Shown: positions 17,040-26,576 of the stretch, piece by piece
Numbering within the stretch: the first letter of the stretch is position 1
Layout of the letters: the number at the start of each line of letters is the position of its first letter
Assembly: GCF_002090175.1 (NCBI RefSeq)
Contig: NZ_BBRN01000005.1
Location: forward strand, 62,001 to 126,000
DNA from: Demequina sp. NBRC 110057
GTDB taxonomy: Bacteria > Actinomycetota > Actinomycetes > Actinomycetales > Demequinaceae
Length of the DNA: 64,000 nt
Direction of reading: 5' to 3'
Position numbers and translations under genes: made by a program
Notes under the pieces: generated by a model
Database searches by the model: none
Seen by the model: only the letters and a program-made list of their open reading frames with translations
What the model was told of the DNA's origin: nothing

Positions 17040-19604
17040 GTGGCCAACTTCCTCTTCAGGCTCGGGCGCGGCTCCGCGCGCCGGCCCTTCATCGCGATCG
17101 TCGCGTGGATCGTCGCGCTCGCCGCGGCGGCCGGCGGCTTCCTCGCCTTCGGTGGCACGCTCACCGACTCCTTCTCGATCCCCGGCACCGAGACTGACCG
17201 CGTGTCGAGCCAGCTCGCCGAGGAGCTTCCCGCGGCGGGCGGCGCCACGGCACGCATCGTCTACCAGACCGAGGACGACTCGGAGCTGACGGACGCCCAG
17301 CAGCAGCAGATCTCCGACTCCCTCGCCGACGTGGCCGAGTTCGACTTCGTCACCGCTGTCATCGACCCGTTCCAGACGGCCCAGGAGGCGCAGGAGCAGG
17401 CGGCGCAGATCGAGGACGGCCGCAGCCAGATCGAGGACGCGAAGGCGGAACTCGACTCCGGCCAGGAGCAGATCGACACCGCCCTGGAGCAGATCGAGGC
17501 CGGCCAGGCCCAGATCGACGACGCCCAGTCGCAGCTCGACGCGGCGGTCCAGCAGGCCAAGGACGCCGGCCAGTACGAGGCCGCGCAGGCGCAGTTCGAC
17601 CAGCAGCAGGCCCAGATCGACGCCCAGCAGGACGAGCTCGACGCGAACCGTGCCCAGCTCGACGAGCAGCAGGCGCAGATCGACGCGGGCCGCGAGGAGC
17701 TGGCGAGCAACGAGGAGCAGCTCGAGCTGGGCGCCCAGCTCGCCGAGAACGCCGCCTCCATCACGTCGCTGTCCGAGGACGGCACCACGGCGCTCGGCGC
17801 CGTGCAGTTCGCAGACGACGCGCTGACCCTGTCCCAGGAGGACAAGGACGCGGTCATGGACTCCATCTCGGCCGCAGAGCTCGACGGCGTCAACGTCTAC
17901 TTCTCCTCCGACATCGCCACGTCGGTCTCGGGCCTTCTCGGCGTCGGTGAGGTCGTTGGCGTGCTGCTCGCGCTCGTGGTGCTGTTCGTCATGATGCGCG
18001 TGGTGTGGCCCGCCCTGACCCCGATCATCACCTCGGTGGTGGGCGTCGGCGTGGGCGTCGCTGCCTCGCTTGCCCTGTCTGGCTCGGTCGACATGTCGTC
18101 GGTCACGCCGGTCCTCGGCGTGATGCTCGCCCTCGCGGTCGGCATCGACTACGCGCTGTTCATCATCAACCGCCACCGCACCAACCTGAAGCTGGGGATG
18201 GACGTCCACGAGAGCATCGGCCTCGCGAACGGCACCGCGGGCAACGCGGTGGTCTTCGCCGGCACGACCGTGCTCATCGCCCTGCTCGCGCTCAACGTGA
18301 CGGGCATCCCCTTCATCGGCGTCATGGGCAACGTCGCGGCCTTCTGCATCGTCATCGCGGTGCTCGTGGCCATCACGCTCGTCCCGGCCGTGCTCGGCCT
18401 CGTCGGCATGAAGGCGATCTCCAAGAAGTCGCGCGCCGCGATCGGCGAGAAGAAGGAGGCCGAGGCCCCCTACACGCCCATGAAGACCGGCCGCGCCTGG
18501 CTCAACGTCCTCGCCGGCATCGCGGTGCTCGCGGTCTTGGCAATCCCGTCGTTCTCGATGCGCCTGGGCCTGCCCTCGGGCGACCAGGACACCCCCGACT
18601 CGACGTCGTACCAGGCGTACACCACCATCGACGAGAAGTTCGGCGAGGGGCTCAACGGCACCATCCTGGTGACCGCCGACCTCCCCGAGGCCGTCGAGGG
18701 CAACGATCTGCTGGCCACCCAGGTCGAGATCGAGAACATCCTCATGGACAACGACGACGTCTCCGCCGTCGCGCCCGCCGGCACCAACGACGAGGGCACT
18801 TTCCTCGCGTTCCAGGTCATCCCCAACGAGGGACCCAATGCCGAGTCGACCGAGCAGCTAGTCCACGAGCTGCGCGACCTGTCCCCGCTCGAGGACGGCA
18901 CCGAGATCGGCGTCGCCGGCACCGCATCGGGCAACATCGACATCTCGGAGAAGCTCTCCGACGCGCTGCCGGTGTACCTCGCGGTCGTGGTGGGCCTGTC
19001 GCTCATCATCCTCATCGTGGTGTTCCGTTCCATCCTGGTGCCGGTGATTGCGACGCTCGGATTCGTGCTGAGCCTCTTCGCCGCCTTCGGCGCCGTGACC
19101 GCGGTCTACCAGTGGGGCTGGCTGTCCGACCTGTTCGGGGTCCACTCCCCCGGCCCGATCCTGTCGTTCCTGCCGATCATGCTCACGGGCATCCTGTTCG
19201 GGCTCGCGATGGACTACCAGCTGTTCATCACGTCGGGAATGCGCGAGGCGTTCGTGCACGGCTCCAACGCCCGCGAGTCCGTCACGGCCGGTCTGCGCCA
19301 CGGCCGCGCCGTGGTGACCGCAGCGGCGATCATCATGGCCTCCGTGTTCGGTGGCTTCGTGTTCTCGCACATCACGATGATTCGCCCGATGGGCTTCGGC
19401 CTCGCGGCGGGTGTCCTGTTCGACGCCTTCGTGGTCCGCATGCTCATCGTCCCGTCGCTCATGCACCTCGTGGGCGAGGGAGCGTGGTGGATGCCCAAGT
19501 GGCTCGACAAGATCCTGCCGAACGTCGACGTCGAGGGCGCGGCGCTCGAGCGTGAGCACCCGGTGCCCGCGGGCGACGCCGCGGCGGACAAGCCCACCGC
19601 CTGA
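17040..19604 (+). CDS. MMPL/RND-family membrane exporter with extracytoplasmic coiled coil
   Basis: An 854-residue RND-superfamily transporter of the MMPL type, with a first membrane helix at residues 17-40, a first extracytoplasmic loop, a five-helix bundle near residues 290-450, a second loop and a second bundle at the C-terminus. The proton-relay-type segment GVMLALAVGIDYALFIINRHR (about 355-375) is matched by MLTGILFGLAMDYQLFITSG in the second half. Loop 1 holds a Gln-rich coiled coil (about residues 115-240) with repeats such as QAQIDDAQSQLD. GTG 17040 is chosen for its GAAAGG ribosome site; GTG 17025 is also in frame. Probable lipid or drug export, controlled by TetR. Confidence 0.9.
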   Translation: MANFLFRLGRGSARRPFIAIVAWIVALAAAAGGFLAFGGTLTDSFSIPGTETDRVSSQLAEELPAAGGATARIVYQTEDDSELTDAQQQQISDSLADVAEFDFVTAVIDPFQTAQEAQEQAAQIEDGRSQIEDAKAELDSGQEQIDTALEQIEAGQAQIDDAQSQLDAAVQQAKDAGQYEAAQAQFDQQQAQIDAQQDELDANRAQLDEQQAQIDAGREELASNEEQLELGAQLAENAASITSLSEDGTTALGAVQFADDALTLSQEDKDAVMDSISAAELDGVNVYFSSDIATSVSGLLGVGEVVGVLLALVVLFVMMRVVWPALTPIITSVVGVGVGVAASLALSGSVDMSSVTPVLGVMLALAVGIDYALFIINRHRTNLKLGMDVHESIGLANGTAGNAVVFAGTTVLIALLALNVTGIPFIGVMGNVAAFCIVIAVLVAITLVPAVLGLVGMKAISKKSRAAIGEKKEAEAPYTPMKTGRAWLNVLAGIAVLAVLAIPSFSMRLGLPSGDQDTPDSTSYQAYTTIDEKFGEGLNGTILVTADLPEAVEGNDLLATQVEIENILMDNDDVSAVAPAGTNDEGTFLAFQVIPNEGPNAESTEQLVHELRDLSPLEDGTEIGVAGTASGNIDISEKLSDALPVYLAVVVGLSLIILIVVFRSILVPVIATLGFVLSLFAAFGAVTAVYQWGWLSDLFGVHSPGPILSFLPIMLTGILFGLAMDYQLFITSGMREAFVHGSNARESVTAGLRHGRAVVTAAAIIMASVFGGFVFSHITMIRPMGFGLAAGVLFDAFVVRMLIVPSLMHLVGEGAWWMPKWLDKILPNVDVEGAALEREHPVPAGDAAADKPTA

Positions 19605-19625
19605 TCCCACCCGGCTCACGATGCC

Positions 19626-19649
19626 CCCGGTCTCCTCACGGAGGCCGGG
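19626..19649 (+). terminator. Hairpin terminator after the MMPL gene
   Basis: CCCGGTCTCC (19626-19635) pairs with GGAGGCCGGG (19640-19649) through a TCAC loop, with one T-G wobble. It lies 22 bp past the MMPL stop; a short T-containing stretch (GTCGTCGTTCG) follows. Confidence 0.6.
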
Positions 19650-19708
19650 AGCGTCGTCGTTCGTGCGGCCGATGCCGGGGCCGGGCGAGGCCGCTACGGT
19701 CGGGGACC

Positions 19709-20758
19709 ATGGACGCCGCGCTCGACACCCTGCACTCTCTGCTGCCCCGCCGCCACCGCATCGTCCTGCTGGCCGTCGCCGCCGGGGGCCGCTCCGCGTC
19801 GCGCGCCGTCGGGTGCGAGGAGGCGGCCGATGCGGAGATCGGCTCGGTCTCCAAGGGCCTCACCGGCATGCTCTACTCCGACGCCCTGGCGCGCGGCGAG
19901 GTACGCGCCGACTCGCGCCTGGGCGAGTTCCTCGACCTGGGTGACGGCCCGGCCGCCGGGGTGACGCTCGGCGCGCTGGCCGCGCACCGCTCGGGGCTTC
20001 CGCGGCTGGGGCCGGCGGTCGAGGGTCCGTCCCTGCTCTCACGCACCTGGGCGATGTGGCGCCGCGGCGAGAACCCGTACGGCGAGAGCGTCGACGGCCT
20101 GCTGGCGCAGGCGCGCGAGGCCGCGGTCGGCAAGGAGCGATTCGAGTACTCCAACCTGGGCTTCGCGCTCCTGGGGCACGCGGTGGCGGCGCGCCTCGGG
20201 CTTCCTTACGGTGAGGCGCTGCGCTTGAGGGTGCTGGAGCCGCTCGGCATGCGCGGGGCGTACACCGCTGGGTCGGTGGAGGCGCTGCGGGAGGGGGCGC
20301 TGAGGGGCGTGAGCAAGCGCGGCCTGCCTCACGACCCGTGGGTGGGCGAGGGGATCGCCCCCGCGGGCGGCGTGCGCGCGACGGCGGCCGATCTCGAGGC
20401 GCTCGTCGCGGCGCTGGCGGCGGTCGGGACGGCCGATGCCGGCATCGTGCCAGGCGGCCTGCCGGTGGACCCGCTCGACGCGCCTCCCGGCGCGGCCCCG
20501 TGGGTGGGCGCCCTGGTGCCCCGCGAGCCGGTGAAGAAGCGAGCGATGCCCGGCACCCGCATCGGCCACGCGTGGATGACCTCCGCCGTCCGCGGGCGGC
20601 AGGTGACCTGGCACAACGGTCAGACCGGCGGGTTCGCGTCCTTCGTGGGCGTGGACCGCGCGGCGGGAGTGGCGGTCGGGGTCGTGTCGGCGTGCGCGTC
20701 GGGGGTGGACCACCCCGGGTTCGTGATGCTGGAGCGGCTGCGCGCCGAGGTTAGCTGA
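19709..20758 (+). CDS. Serine hydrolase, beta-lactamase/DD-peptidase-like fold
   Basis: A 349-residue protein of the class C beta-lactamase/esterase family (Pfam Beta-lactamase type). Catalytic motifs are SVSK (in EIGSVSKGLTGM, about residue 50), the tyrosine motif YSN (FEYSNLGFALLGH, about 149) and a C-terminal HNGQTGGF (about 303) in place of KTG. No signal peptide is obvious, so a cytoplasmic role in ester or peptide cleavage is likely. Start ATG 19709. Its stop TGA (20756-20758) overlaps the convergent formate transporter's end. Physiological substrate unknown. Confidence 0.85.
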   Translation: MDAALDTLHSLLPRRHRIVLLAVAAGGRSASRAVGCEEAADAEIGSVSKGLTGMLYSDALARGEVRADSRLGEFLDLGDGPAAGVTLGALAAHRSGLPRLGPAVEGPSLLSRTWAMWRRGENPYGESVDGLLAQAREAAVGKERFEYSNLGFALLGHAVAARLGLPYGEALRLRVLEPLGMRGAYTAGSVEALREGALRGVSKRGLPHDPWVGEGIAPAGGVRATAADLEALVAALAAVGTADAGIVPGGLPVDPLDAPPGAAPWVGALVPREPVKKRAMPGTRIGHAWMTSAVRGRQVTWHNGQTGGFASFVGVDRAAGVAVGVVSACASGVDHPGFVMLERLRAEVS

Positions 20759-21614
20759 CGCGCGCGGGCTCCTGCTGCCGCTGGTCCTGCGCCACCGCGG
20801 CGTCGGCGGCGTCGATGGCCTCGGCGACCGGCGCATCGGCCTTCCTGCGGCCGGCGATGAAGTGGTAGCCCAGCCCCATCACGACCATGCCGCCCACGAG
20901 GTTTCCGAGCCCCGCCCACAGCATGTTGGTGCCGAAGTCGGCCCAGGTCACGTCCACCGTCGAGCCGCCCAGCACCCCGAGACCGAAGATCGTCATGTTG
21001 GCCACGACGTGCTCGAAGCCCGACGCGATAAAGCCGAAGACTCCCCAGAAGATGACGATCGCCTTGGCGGCCTCGCTCTTCACGCGGCCGGCCGCCCAGA
21101 TGGCGACGCACACCAGGATGTTGCACATGACGCCGCGGAAGAAGATCTCGCTCGGGGTGTGACTCATCTTCGCGGTCAGGGTGCCGTCCAGCATCCCGCC
21201 CGTCGCGGCGTCGCCGAAGATCCCCGACTGGATCAACACCCACGCGAGGACAAGCGAACCCAGCAGATTGCCGATGAGGATGAATGCGAGCGTCCCGAGG
21301 CCCTGCAGCCACGTGATCGTGCGGCGCAGCGCGCCCATGGGCAGGATCATCATGGCGCTCGTCGCGAGCTCCGAGCCCGCAAACACCACGAAGGTGAGCG
21401 CGATGGCGAACACTGCACCCGAGACCAGGCGAGTGGCGGGGTCACCCGCGACGAAGAACGGACCGGCGGCGGAAAACATCACGTAGACGCCACCGCCCAC
21501 CCACAGTCCCGCTAGCATCGCGGAGACCAGGAAGCGCAGTGGGCTACGGGTCGCGGCGACCTTGGTGGCGGCCGCCTCGGCCTGGGCGTCGACGGCATCG
21601 GGGATCGAGAGCAT
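20751..21614 (-). CDS. Formate/nitrite transporter (FNT family)
   Basis: A 287-residue pentameric channel protein of the FocA/NirC family with six membrane helices. Signature regions are FAGSELATSAMMILPMGAL, GNLLGSLVLAW, the conserved ASGFEHVVANM segment with the central histidine, and FGTNMLWAGLGNLVGGM. With pflB-pflA and adhE in the same window, formate export or re-uptake during fermentation is the likely role; FocA versus NirC specificity is inferred from this context. A DosR-like palindrome lies at 21651-21663, about 37 bp before the start. C-terminal tail rich in Asp/Ala. Confidence 0.92.
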   Translation of the reverse strand: MLSIPDAVDAQAEAAATKVAATRSPLRFLVSAMLAGLWVGGGVYVMFSAAGPFFVAGDPATRLVSGAVFAIALTFVVFAGSELATSAMMILPMGALRRTITWLQGLGTLAFILIGNLLGSLVLAWVLIQSGIFGDAATGGMLDGTLTAKMSHTPSEIFFRGVMCNILVCVAIWAAGRVKSEAAKAIVIFWGVFGFIASGFEHVVANMTIFGLGVLGGSTVDVTWADFGTNMLWAGLGNLVGGMVVMGLGYHFIAGRRKADAPVAEAIDAADAAVAQDQRQQEPARVS

Positions 21615-21650
21615 GCCTACGACGGTAAGCGCCGATAGAGGCGCTGAGCA

Positions 21651-21663
21651 GGGCCTTTGGTCC
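21651..21663. promoter_or_regulatory. DosR/DevR-like box before the formate transporter
   Basis: GGGCCTTTGGTCC closely matches the established DosR-type consensus (GGGACTTTNGGNCC) and is a dyad (GGNCC-AAA-GGNCC form). Similar sites lie upstream of adhE and pflB, suggesting shared hypoxia or redox control. Whether a DosR-like regulator exists in this genome is not visible here. Confidence 0.55.
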
Positions 21664-21715
21664 GGTGCGCGGCCGATGCCGCCGCGATGTCAGTGGTCGG
21701 TGGTGAGATGGGTTT

Positions 21716-23605
21716 ATGGCCGTTTCGCCCGTTTCCGTCCCGTCGTGGGAGGAGCGCGTGTTGGCGGTGTTGGGATCGGGGCATGAGGTGCGCGGGTCTC
21801 ACGTGGCGGCGATGTCGGATGAGGACTTAGTCGCGCTGGGGGCCGCGGCGGGTGCCGTGCGGCGCGGGGTGGATCGCATGCTCGCGGTCGTCGCGGCGGA
21901 GCAGGCGTCGCGGTCGCGGGCGGACGTGGGGCGTGCTGGTGCGGGCCTGGCACGGCGGCGCGGTCGCGGCGACGAGCGAGGCCTCGTCGCGGGGCAGACG
22001 GGCGGGTCGGCGGCCGATGCCGGCCGGCTCATCGAGATGGGTGAGGCGCTGGTCGCGGCAGAGAGGGCCGCGGAGGGTGGCGCGGACGGTCACACCGGGA
22101 GTGGGGGCGCGGACGGGAAGGACCTTGCGGTCGAGGCCTCGCGCCCGGTGTTTGCCGAGGTAGCGGCGGCGGTGCGGACCGGCAGGCTAGGGGTGGATGC
22201 CTCGACAGCGATCACGCGAATGTTGTCCCGGGTGGCACAGCGGTGTGGCGCGGACGAGGTCGCACGGAGCGAGCGGGACCTCGTGACTGCGGCGGCGCAT
22301 ATGCCTCTGGAGCGGCTGTACCAACTGATCAACCGCCACGAGGCACGCCTGGATGCGGCGCATCTGGAGGAGCTTGCCGAGACGAGGCGTGCGCGAAGGT
22401 TTGTGCGCATCGGGGAGAACGCCGACGGCATGATCCGCCTGTCGGGCCAACTCGACCCCGAGAACGGCGCACCCCTCGTCGCCGTGTTGGATGCCATGGT
22501 CACCCAGAACTTTCGCAACAGGAAGAAGGCACTGGACGCGGTCAAGGCCGGCGAGGACGTGTCCGTCGATGACCGCACCCCCGAGCAGGTGCGTGCCGAC
22601 GCGATGGGCGACTTCGCCCGCCACCTGGCCGGTTGCACGGTCGACGTGCTGCCCCGCGCCGGCGTGACCGTCGTGGTGCGCATGAACTATGACGACCTAC
22701 TGGCCATGGCAGACCGTGACGGCGGGGCGCCCGGCGGGTGTGTCCAGGTCGACGGGCTGTCGTCGACGCCCAGCGCCGGCCAGCTGCGTCGCATGCTTGC
22801 CGGCGCTGGCATCATCCCGCAGGTCCTCGGCGGCAAGAGCGAGGTTCTTGACCACGGGCGCCGGCAACGAGACTTCTCCCCCGCGCAAAAGCAGGCCCTG
22901 CTCGCCCGCGATGGCGGCTGCGCCAAGTGTGGCGCACCACCGTCATGGTGCGACGCCCACCACATTCGGCACTGGGCGCACGGCGGCGCGACCGATCTCT
23001 CCAACGGCGTGATGCTCTGCGTGCGCTGCCACCACGACATCCATCGCGACAGCTGGACGATCCACGCCACCCCGACTGAGGTGTGGTTCACGCCACCCGC
23101 CACGATCGATCCCGCCCGTCGGCGCCGGCCGGGAGGGCGCCGACTGTTTGACGCGCTCGCGTTCGACGCGACACCGCTGGCCGACATCATCGACGCCGCC
23201 GAAAGTGATCGCCAGGGCGATCGCGCCGGCAAACGACCGCCTCCACGTGCTCGGCGGGGAACCGACGAGAGCGTCGCGTGCGCCATCGCTCCGGTGCCCA
23301 GCGTGAGCGCTCGGGCCACCCGACCGAAACGCGCTCTCAACGACCGAGCCGGGCGTGAACGGCATCCCCGCGGCCGGGCGGATGAGCTCCGGGTCGAGAC
23401 CACGCTCCGCTCATGGCTTCAGCGCCATCGACCTCCGGCGGCGCATGCGGACGCGCGATCGCGATCGCCACACTTCGTGGTCGCGCCGCGACTGGGCACC
23501 GCAACCAGGCCCAAGGTCGCCGCAGGCGCCCACGGCCCGCCCCACACAGGACTGCCTCACACGGGACGGCTCCACACCGGACTGCCTTACACCGACCCGC
23601 CCTGA
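21716..23605 (+). CDS. DUF222 / HNH endonuclease-motif protein (13E12-like)
   Basis: A 629-residue protein with an N-terminal DUF222 region (helical, Ala/Arg-rich, residues about 20-350) and a C-terminal HNH nuclease-like domain: LLARDGGCAKCGAPPSWCDAHHIRHW near residue 395 and NGVMLCVRCHHDIHRDSW near 430, giving Cys2 zinc ligands and the HH pair. Such genes are multi-copy in many actinobacteria and resemble the M. tuberculosis REP13E12 proteins; their biology is obscure. The C-terminal tail holds short repeats HTGLP/HTGRL/HTGLP. An in-frame tail of low complexity after residue 480 is poorly conserved. Start ATG 21716. Confidence 0.85.
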   Translation: MAVSPVSVPSWEERVLAVLGSGHEVRGSHVAAMSDEDLVALGAAAGAVRRGVDRMLAVVAAEQASRSRADVGRAGAGLARRRGRGDERGLVAGQTGGSAADAGRLIEMGEALVAAERAAEGGADGHTGSGGADGKDLAVEASRPVFAEVAAAVRTGRLGVDASTAITRMLSRVAQRCGADEVARSERDLVTAAAHMPLERLYQLINRHEARLDAAHLEELAETRRARRFVRIGENADGMIRLSGQLDPENGAPLVAVLDAMVTQNFRNRKKALDAVKAGEDVSVDDRTPEQVRADAMGDFARHLAGCTVDVLPRAGVTVVVRMNYDDLLAMADRDGGAPGGCVQVDGLSSTPSAGQLRRMLAGAGIIPQVLGGKSEVLDHGRRQRDFSPAQKQALLARDGGCAKCGAPPSWCDAHHIRHWAHGGATDLSNGVMLCVRCHHDIHRDSWTIHATPTEVWFTPPATIDPARRRRPGGRRLFDALAFDATPLADIIDAAESDRQGDRAGKRPPPRARRGTDESVACAIAPVPSVSARATRPKRALNDRAGRERHPRGRADELRVETTLRSWLQRHRPPAAHADARSRSPHFVVAPRLGTATRPKVAAGAHGPPHTGLPHTGRLHTGLPYTDPP

Positions 23606-23680
23606 GTGAGCGGCGCTCCGTGTCAGCGGCGTCCGTGTGAGCGCACCGCTAGTTTTCAGTCGGCGCCCATCGGCGCTCGC

Positions 23681-23740
23681 CGGTGCCAGTCGTGGTCAAT
23701 CGGCGCCAGTCGCGGTCAATCGGCGCCAGTCGTGATCAGT
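23681..23740. repeat. Three 20-bp tandem repeats at the smpB 3' end
   Basis: Units are 23681-23700 (CGGTGCCAGTCGTGGTCAAT), 23701-23720 (CGGCGCCAGTCGCGGTCAAT) and 23721-23740 (CGGCGCCAGTCGTGATCAGT), preceded by a degenerate partial copy from about 23656. The last unit covers the smpB stop codon (23736-23738). Origin unclear; may reflect replication slippage. Confidence 0.75.
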
Positions 23741-24200
23741 CGTGGCGGCGCAGGCTCATGGCCCGCTCGGCCTCGCGGTTGTCCTGCTTCTCGCGAAGCG
23801 TCTGACGCTTGTCGTAGTGCTTCTTACCGCGGCCGATGCCGATCTCCAGCTTGGCGCGCCCCTTCACGAAATACAGGCGCAGCGGAACGATCGTGAAGCC
23901 CTTTTCACGGGTCTTGATCAGCAGCTGGTCGATCTCGGCGTGGTGAAGCAGCAACTTGCGGCGTCTGCGCGGGGCGTGGTTGTTCCACGTCCCCTGCGTG
24001 TACTCGGGGATGTGGACGTTCTCGAGCCACGCCTCGGTGCCCTCGACGTGCACGTAGCCATCCACGATCGAGGCGCGTCCCGCGCGCAGCGCCTTCACCT
24101 CGGTGCCCCACAGGACAAGTCCAGCCTCGAACGTCTCGTCGATGAAGTAGTCGTGACGCGCGGCACGATTACTCGCGACCACCTTCAACTCATCCGCCAT
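23736..24200 (-). CDS. smpB: SsrA-binding protein SmpB
   Basis: A 154-residue partner of tmRNA that brings it to stalled ribosomes. Conserved stretches are [37 protein letters not shown] at the N-terminus, [18 protein letters not shown], and the basic C-terminal tail [30 protein letters not shown] that inserts in the mRNA channel. The start is ATG 24198-24200 (MADELKVVA); the open frame upstream runs into non-homologous sequence. It lies just downstream of the M23/ftsX/ftsE group, the common actinobacterial context, while ssrA itself is 7.4 kb away. Confidence 0.95.
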   Translation of the reverse strand: MADELKVVASNRAARHDYFIDETFEAGLVLWGTEVKALRAGRASIVDGYVHVEGTEAWLENVHIPEYTQGTWNNHAPRRRRKLLLHHAEIDQLLIKTREKGFTIVPLRLYFVKGRAKLEIGIGRGKKHYDKRQTLREKQDNREAERAMSLRRHD

Positions 24201-24267
24201 GACACACCTCCTCGATTCCTCGTTGCTTGGCCTACCGCCAGGGCGATCTATGAGTGTAGGCGATCGT

Positions 24268-25668
24268 TCAACCGAGGAGCGACATGGGGTTGGCGTGCAC
24301 GCCGTTGACCCACGTCTCGAAGTGGAGGTGGCAGGCGGTCGAGGAACCGGTCGTGCCCGAATACCCGACGAGCTGTCCACGTGAGACCTTCTGTCCGCTC
24401 GACACGGCGAAGCTCGACAGGTGGTTGTAGCTCGACATGACGTAGTCGCCGCCCACCTTGCCGTGGTCGATCATCACCTGGTTACCCAGACCGAAGACGC
24501 TCTTGGCCCACTGCACGGTACCCGGCGCGGAGGCGTAGATCGGCGTTCCGCAGTACGCGCGGAAGTCCGTGCCAGCGTGCAGTCGCCAGTAGTGGAAGAT
24601 CGGGTGGTAGCGCATCCCGTACGTGGATGTGATGTGCACGTTCTTCGTCGGGTACGCGAAGTAGCCGAAGGCCGTTGACGCCCCGCCAGAGCCCTTCGCT
24701 GCCTCCTCGGCCGCCTTCGCCTCGGCGGCGGCCTTCTCGTCTTCCGCATTGGACTTGCCGGCCTCGGCCTTCTTCTTCGCCTGATAGAGCGCGGCGACCT
24801 GGTCGGCAATCTCCTGCTGCGCGCGATCGTTCTCAGCCTGCTGCGCAAGGTACTCGTCGCGCTGCGACTCGAGGTAGGCCTTCGCGTCGGCGGCCTCGTC
24901 GACCTTCGCGTCGAGGGCCTTCTTTGCCTCCTGCGCCTCGGCCTCCTTGTCCTGACGCTCCTCGACCAGCTGGTCGGCCTGGGCCTTGAGCTCGGTGATG
25001 TACTCTCGCACCGCCTCCTGGCGGGCACCGCGGTTGCGGTTCACCGCGGCCAACTCGTCGAGCTCGGCGAGCGTCGAGGCCTGGACGCGGGATGCAGACT
25101 GCTGGGCCGTGAACTCGTCGACGAACTCGTCCTCATCCGCGGCGCCGAAGACGATGCCGAGGCTCTCCTCGGCAGTCCCACCCTTGTACGACTCGCGGGC
25201 GATGGCCGCAACCAGGGATTCGAGCTCGTCGACCTTCTCCTCGTCGGACGCGATCTGCTCGGTGATCGCCTCGTCCTGCGCCTCGGCAGCGTCGAGCTTG
25301 TCCGCGACGATTCCCTGCTGCACCACGGCAGCATCGACGGCGGCCTGAGCGTCGTCGAGCGCCTTCTGCAGTGCGGGAACCTGCGCCTCGAGGTCCTCGA
25401 CCTTCTGCGCAGCGTCCACGATCTTCGCGTCGGTGTCCTCGAGGGCGCTCTCCAGCTCCTCGGCGCGGTTCTGCGCGGCGCTCTTGTCGGCGTTCGCGTC
25501 GGCCAGTCCGTCCTCGGCCTTGTCGATCTGATCCTGGTACTTGTCGATTTCGTCGTCGTAGTCGTCGGCGACAGCGGAGCCCGCGAGGCCGATGGCCAGG
25601 CCGCCGAGCACCGCCGTGAGCAGCACGGCGATGATGAGGATGAGGGGGCGTCGGGTCTCGGTCGTCAT
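24268..25668 (-). CDS. FtsEX-linked M23 peptidoglycan hydrolase with long coiled coil
   Basis: A 466-residue secreted or membrane-tethered cell-wall hydrolase. Residues 7-33 form a signal-anchor ([26 protein letters not shown]). A coiled coil of about 270 residues follows, then a C-terminal LytM/M23 domain with HAGTDF (His-x-x-x-Asp zinc site), a [14 protein letters not shown] segment and the HLHFE catalytic motif. Its ATG overlaps the ftsX stop (25665-25668, ATGA). By analogy with RipC/PcsB/EnvC-like partners of FtsEX, FtsX probably activates it at the septum; that link is inferred from position. Confidence 0.88.
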   Translation of the reverse strand: MTTETRRPLILIIAVLLTAVLGGLAIGLAGSAVADDYDDEIDKYQDQIDKAEDGLADANADKSAAQNRAEELESALEDTDAKIVDAAQKVEDLEAQVPALQKALDDAQAAVDAAVVQQGIVADKLDAAEAQDEAITEQIASDEEKVDELESLVAAIARESYKGGTAEESLGIVFGAADEDEFVDEFTAQQSASRVQASTLAELDELAAVNRNRGARQEAVREYITELKAQADQLVEERQDKEAEAQEAKKALDAKVDEAADAKAYLESQRDEYLAQQAENDRAQQEIADQVAALYQAKKKAEAGKSNAEDEKAAAEAKAAEEAAKGSGGASTAFGYFAYPTKNVHITSTYGMRYHPIFHYWRLHAGTDFRAYCGTPIYASAPGTVQWAKSVFGLGNQVMIDHGKVGGDYVMSSYNHLSSFAVSSGQKVSRGQLVGYSGTTGSSTACHLHFETWVNGVHANPMSLLG

Positions 25669-26576
25669 GCGCGCGTGTACCTATTCAGGGTGAGCAGGGA
25701 CGCGGCGCCGGCCAGGCCGACCGCGATGAGGATGAGCCACGGGGCGACCGACCACACGTCCTCGCGGCCGATGTAGTCGACCCACGAGATCGAGCCGGTC
25801 AGCCAACCCTCGACGAGGTACTGGACGCCGAACCACAGCCCGCCGATCGCGAGCAGCGCGCCACCCGTGGCGGCGACCGCTCCCTCGAGCATGAACGGCA
25901 GCTGGATCAGCGACCGCGACGAGCCGACCATGCGCATGATGGTCGTCTCTCGCCGACGCGACAGCGCCGACAGCCTGATGGTGGTCGTGATGAGCAGCAT
26001 CGCCGTCACCATCATGACGATGGCGAGCGCCGCAGCCACGATGGTCGCAGCGTTGAGGAAGTCGAACAGGTCGTCGAAGACCTCTCGCTGGTCGTAGACC
26101 GACTCCACGCCGGGAAGCCCCGCCGTGGCATCGGCCACCACCTGGAACTCCTCGGGGTCGGTGAGCTTCACGCGCAGCACGGGGGCGAGGTCTTCGGGCT
26201 CCAGCTGGGAGTACACGCCGGAGTCGTCGGCGGCCACGATGTTCTCGTAGACCTCCTCACGCGACTCGACGTAGACGGACTCCACGAGGTCGGACACGTT
26301 GCCGTCCTCCAGCACCGCGACGATGTCGTCGGTCTGGCCGTCGGTGACCGGTCCCGACGCGCAGTTCTCCTCATACGAGTCGGGCGGGCACAGGAAGATC
26401 GACACCTCGACCTTGCCGTACCAGGCGTCCTTCAACTGCTGCACCTGCATCTGCGTGAGCGCCGCGGCGCCCACGAAGGTGAGGGACACGAACGTCACGA
26501 GCGCGACGGACAGCGCCATGGTCGAGTTGCGGCGGATCCCGTTGAAGACCTCGCCGAAGATGAAACGCAGCCGCAT
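25665..26576 (-). CDS. ftsX: Cell-division ABC transporter permease FtsX
   Basis: A 303-residue membrane protein with four helices: an N-terminal one in MALSVALVTFVSLTFVGAAALTQM and three at the C-terminus (AATIVAAALAIVMMVTAMLLI and following). The large extracytoplasmic domain (about residues 45-165, with a Cys pair near 63 and 71) is the likely contact for the M23 hydrolase. It shares its A with the ftsE stop codon (TGATG at 26574-26578). FtsX with FtsE transmits cytoplasmic ATP hydrolysis to control septal peptidoglycan hydrolysis. Confidence 0.94.
   Translation of the reverse strand: MRLRFIFGEVFNGIRRNSTMALSVALVTFVSLTFVGAAALTQMQVQQLKDAWYGKVEVSIFLCPPDSYEENCASGPVTDGQTDDIVAVLEDGNVSDLVESVYVESREEVYENIVAADDSGVYSQLEPEDLAPVLRVKLTDPEEFQVVADATAGLPGVESVYDQREVFDDLFDFLNAATIVAAALAIVMMVTAMLLITTTIRLSALSRRRETTIMRMVGSSRSLIQLPFMLEGAVAATGGALLAIGGLWFGVQYLVEGWLTGSISWVDYIGREDVWSVAPWLILIAVGLAGAASLLTLNRYTRA

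Noticed and set aside
21716..23605. The DUF222-HNH gene as an active homing endonuclease or mobile element.
   Set aside because: No flanking inverted repeats, target duplication, intein or intron signs; such proteins are a chromosomal multi-copy family.
23681..23740. The 20-bp repeats as a CRISPR array.
   Set aside because: The units abut directly without unique spacers and number only three.
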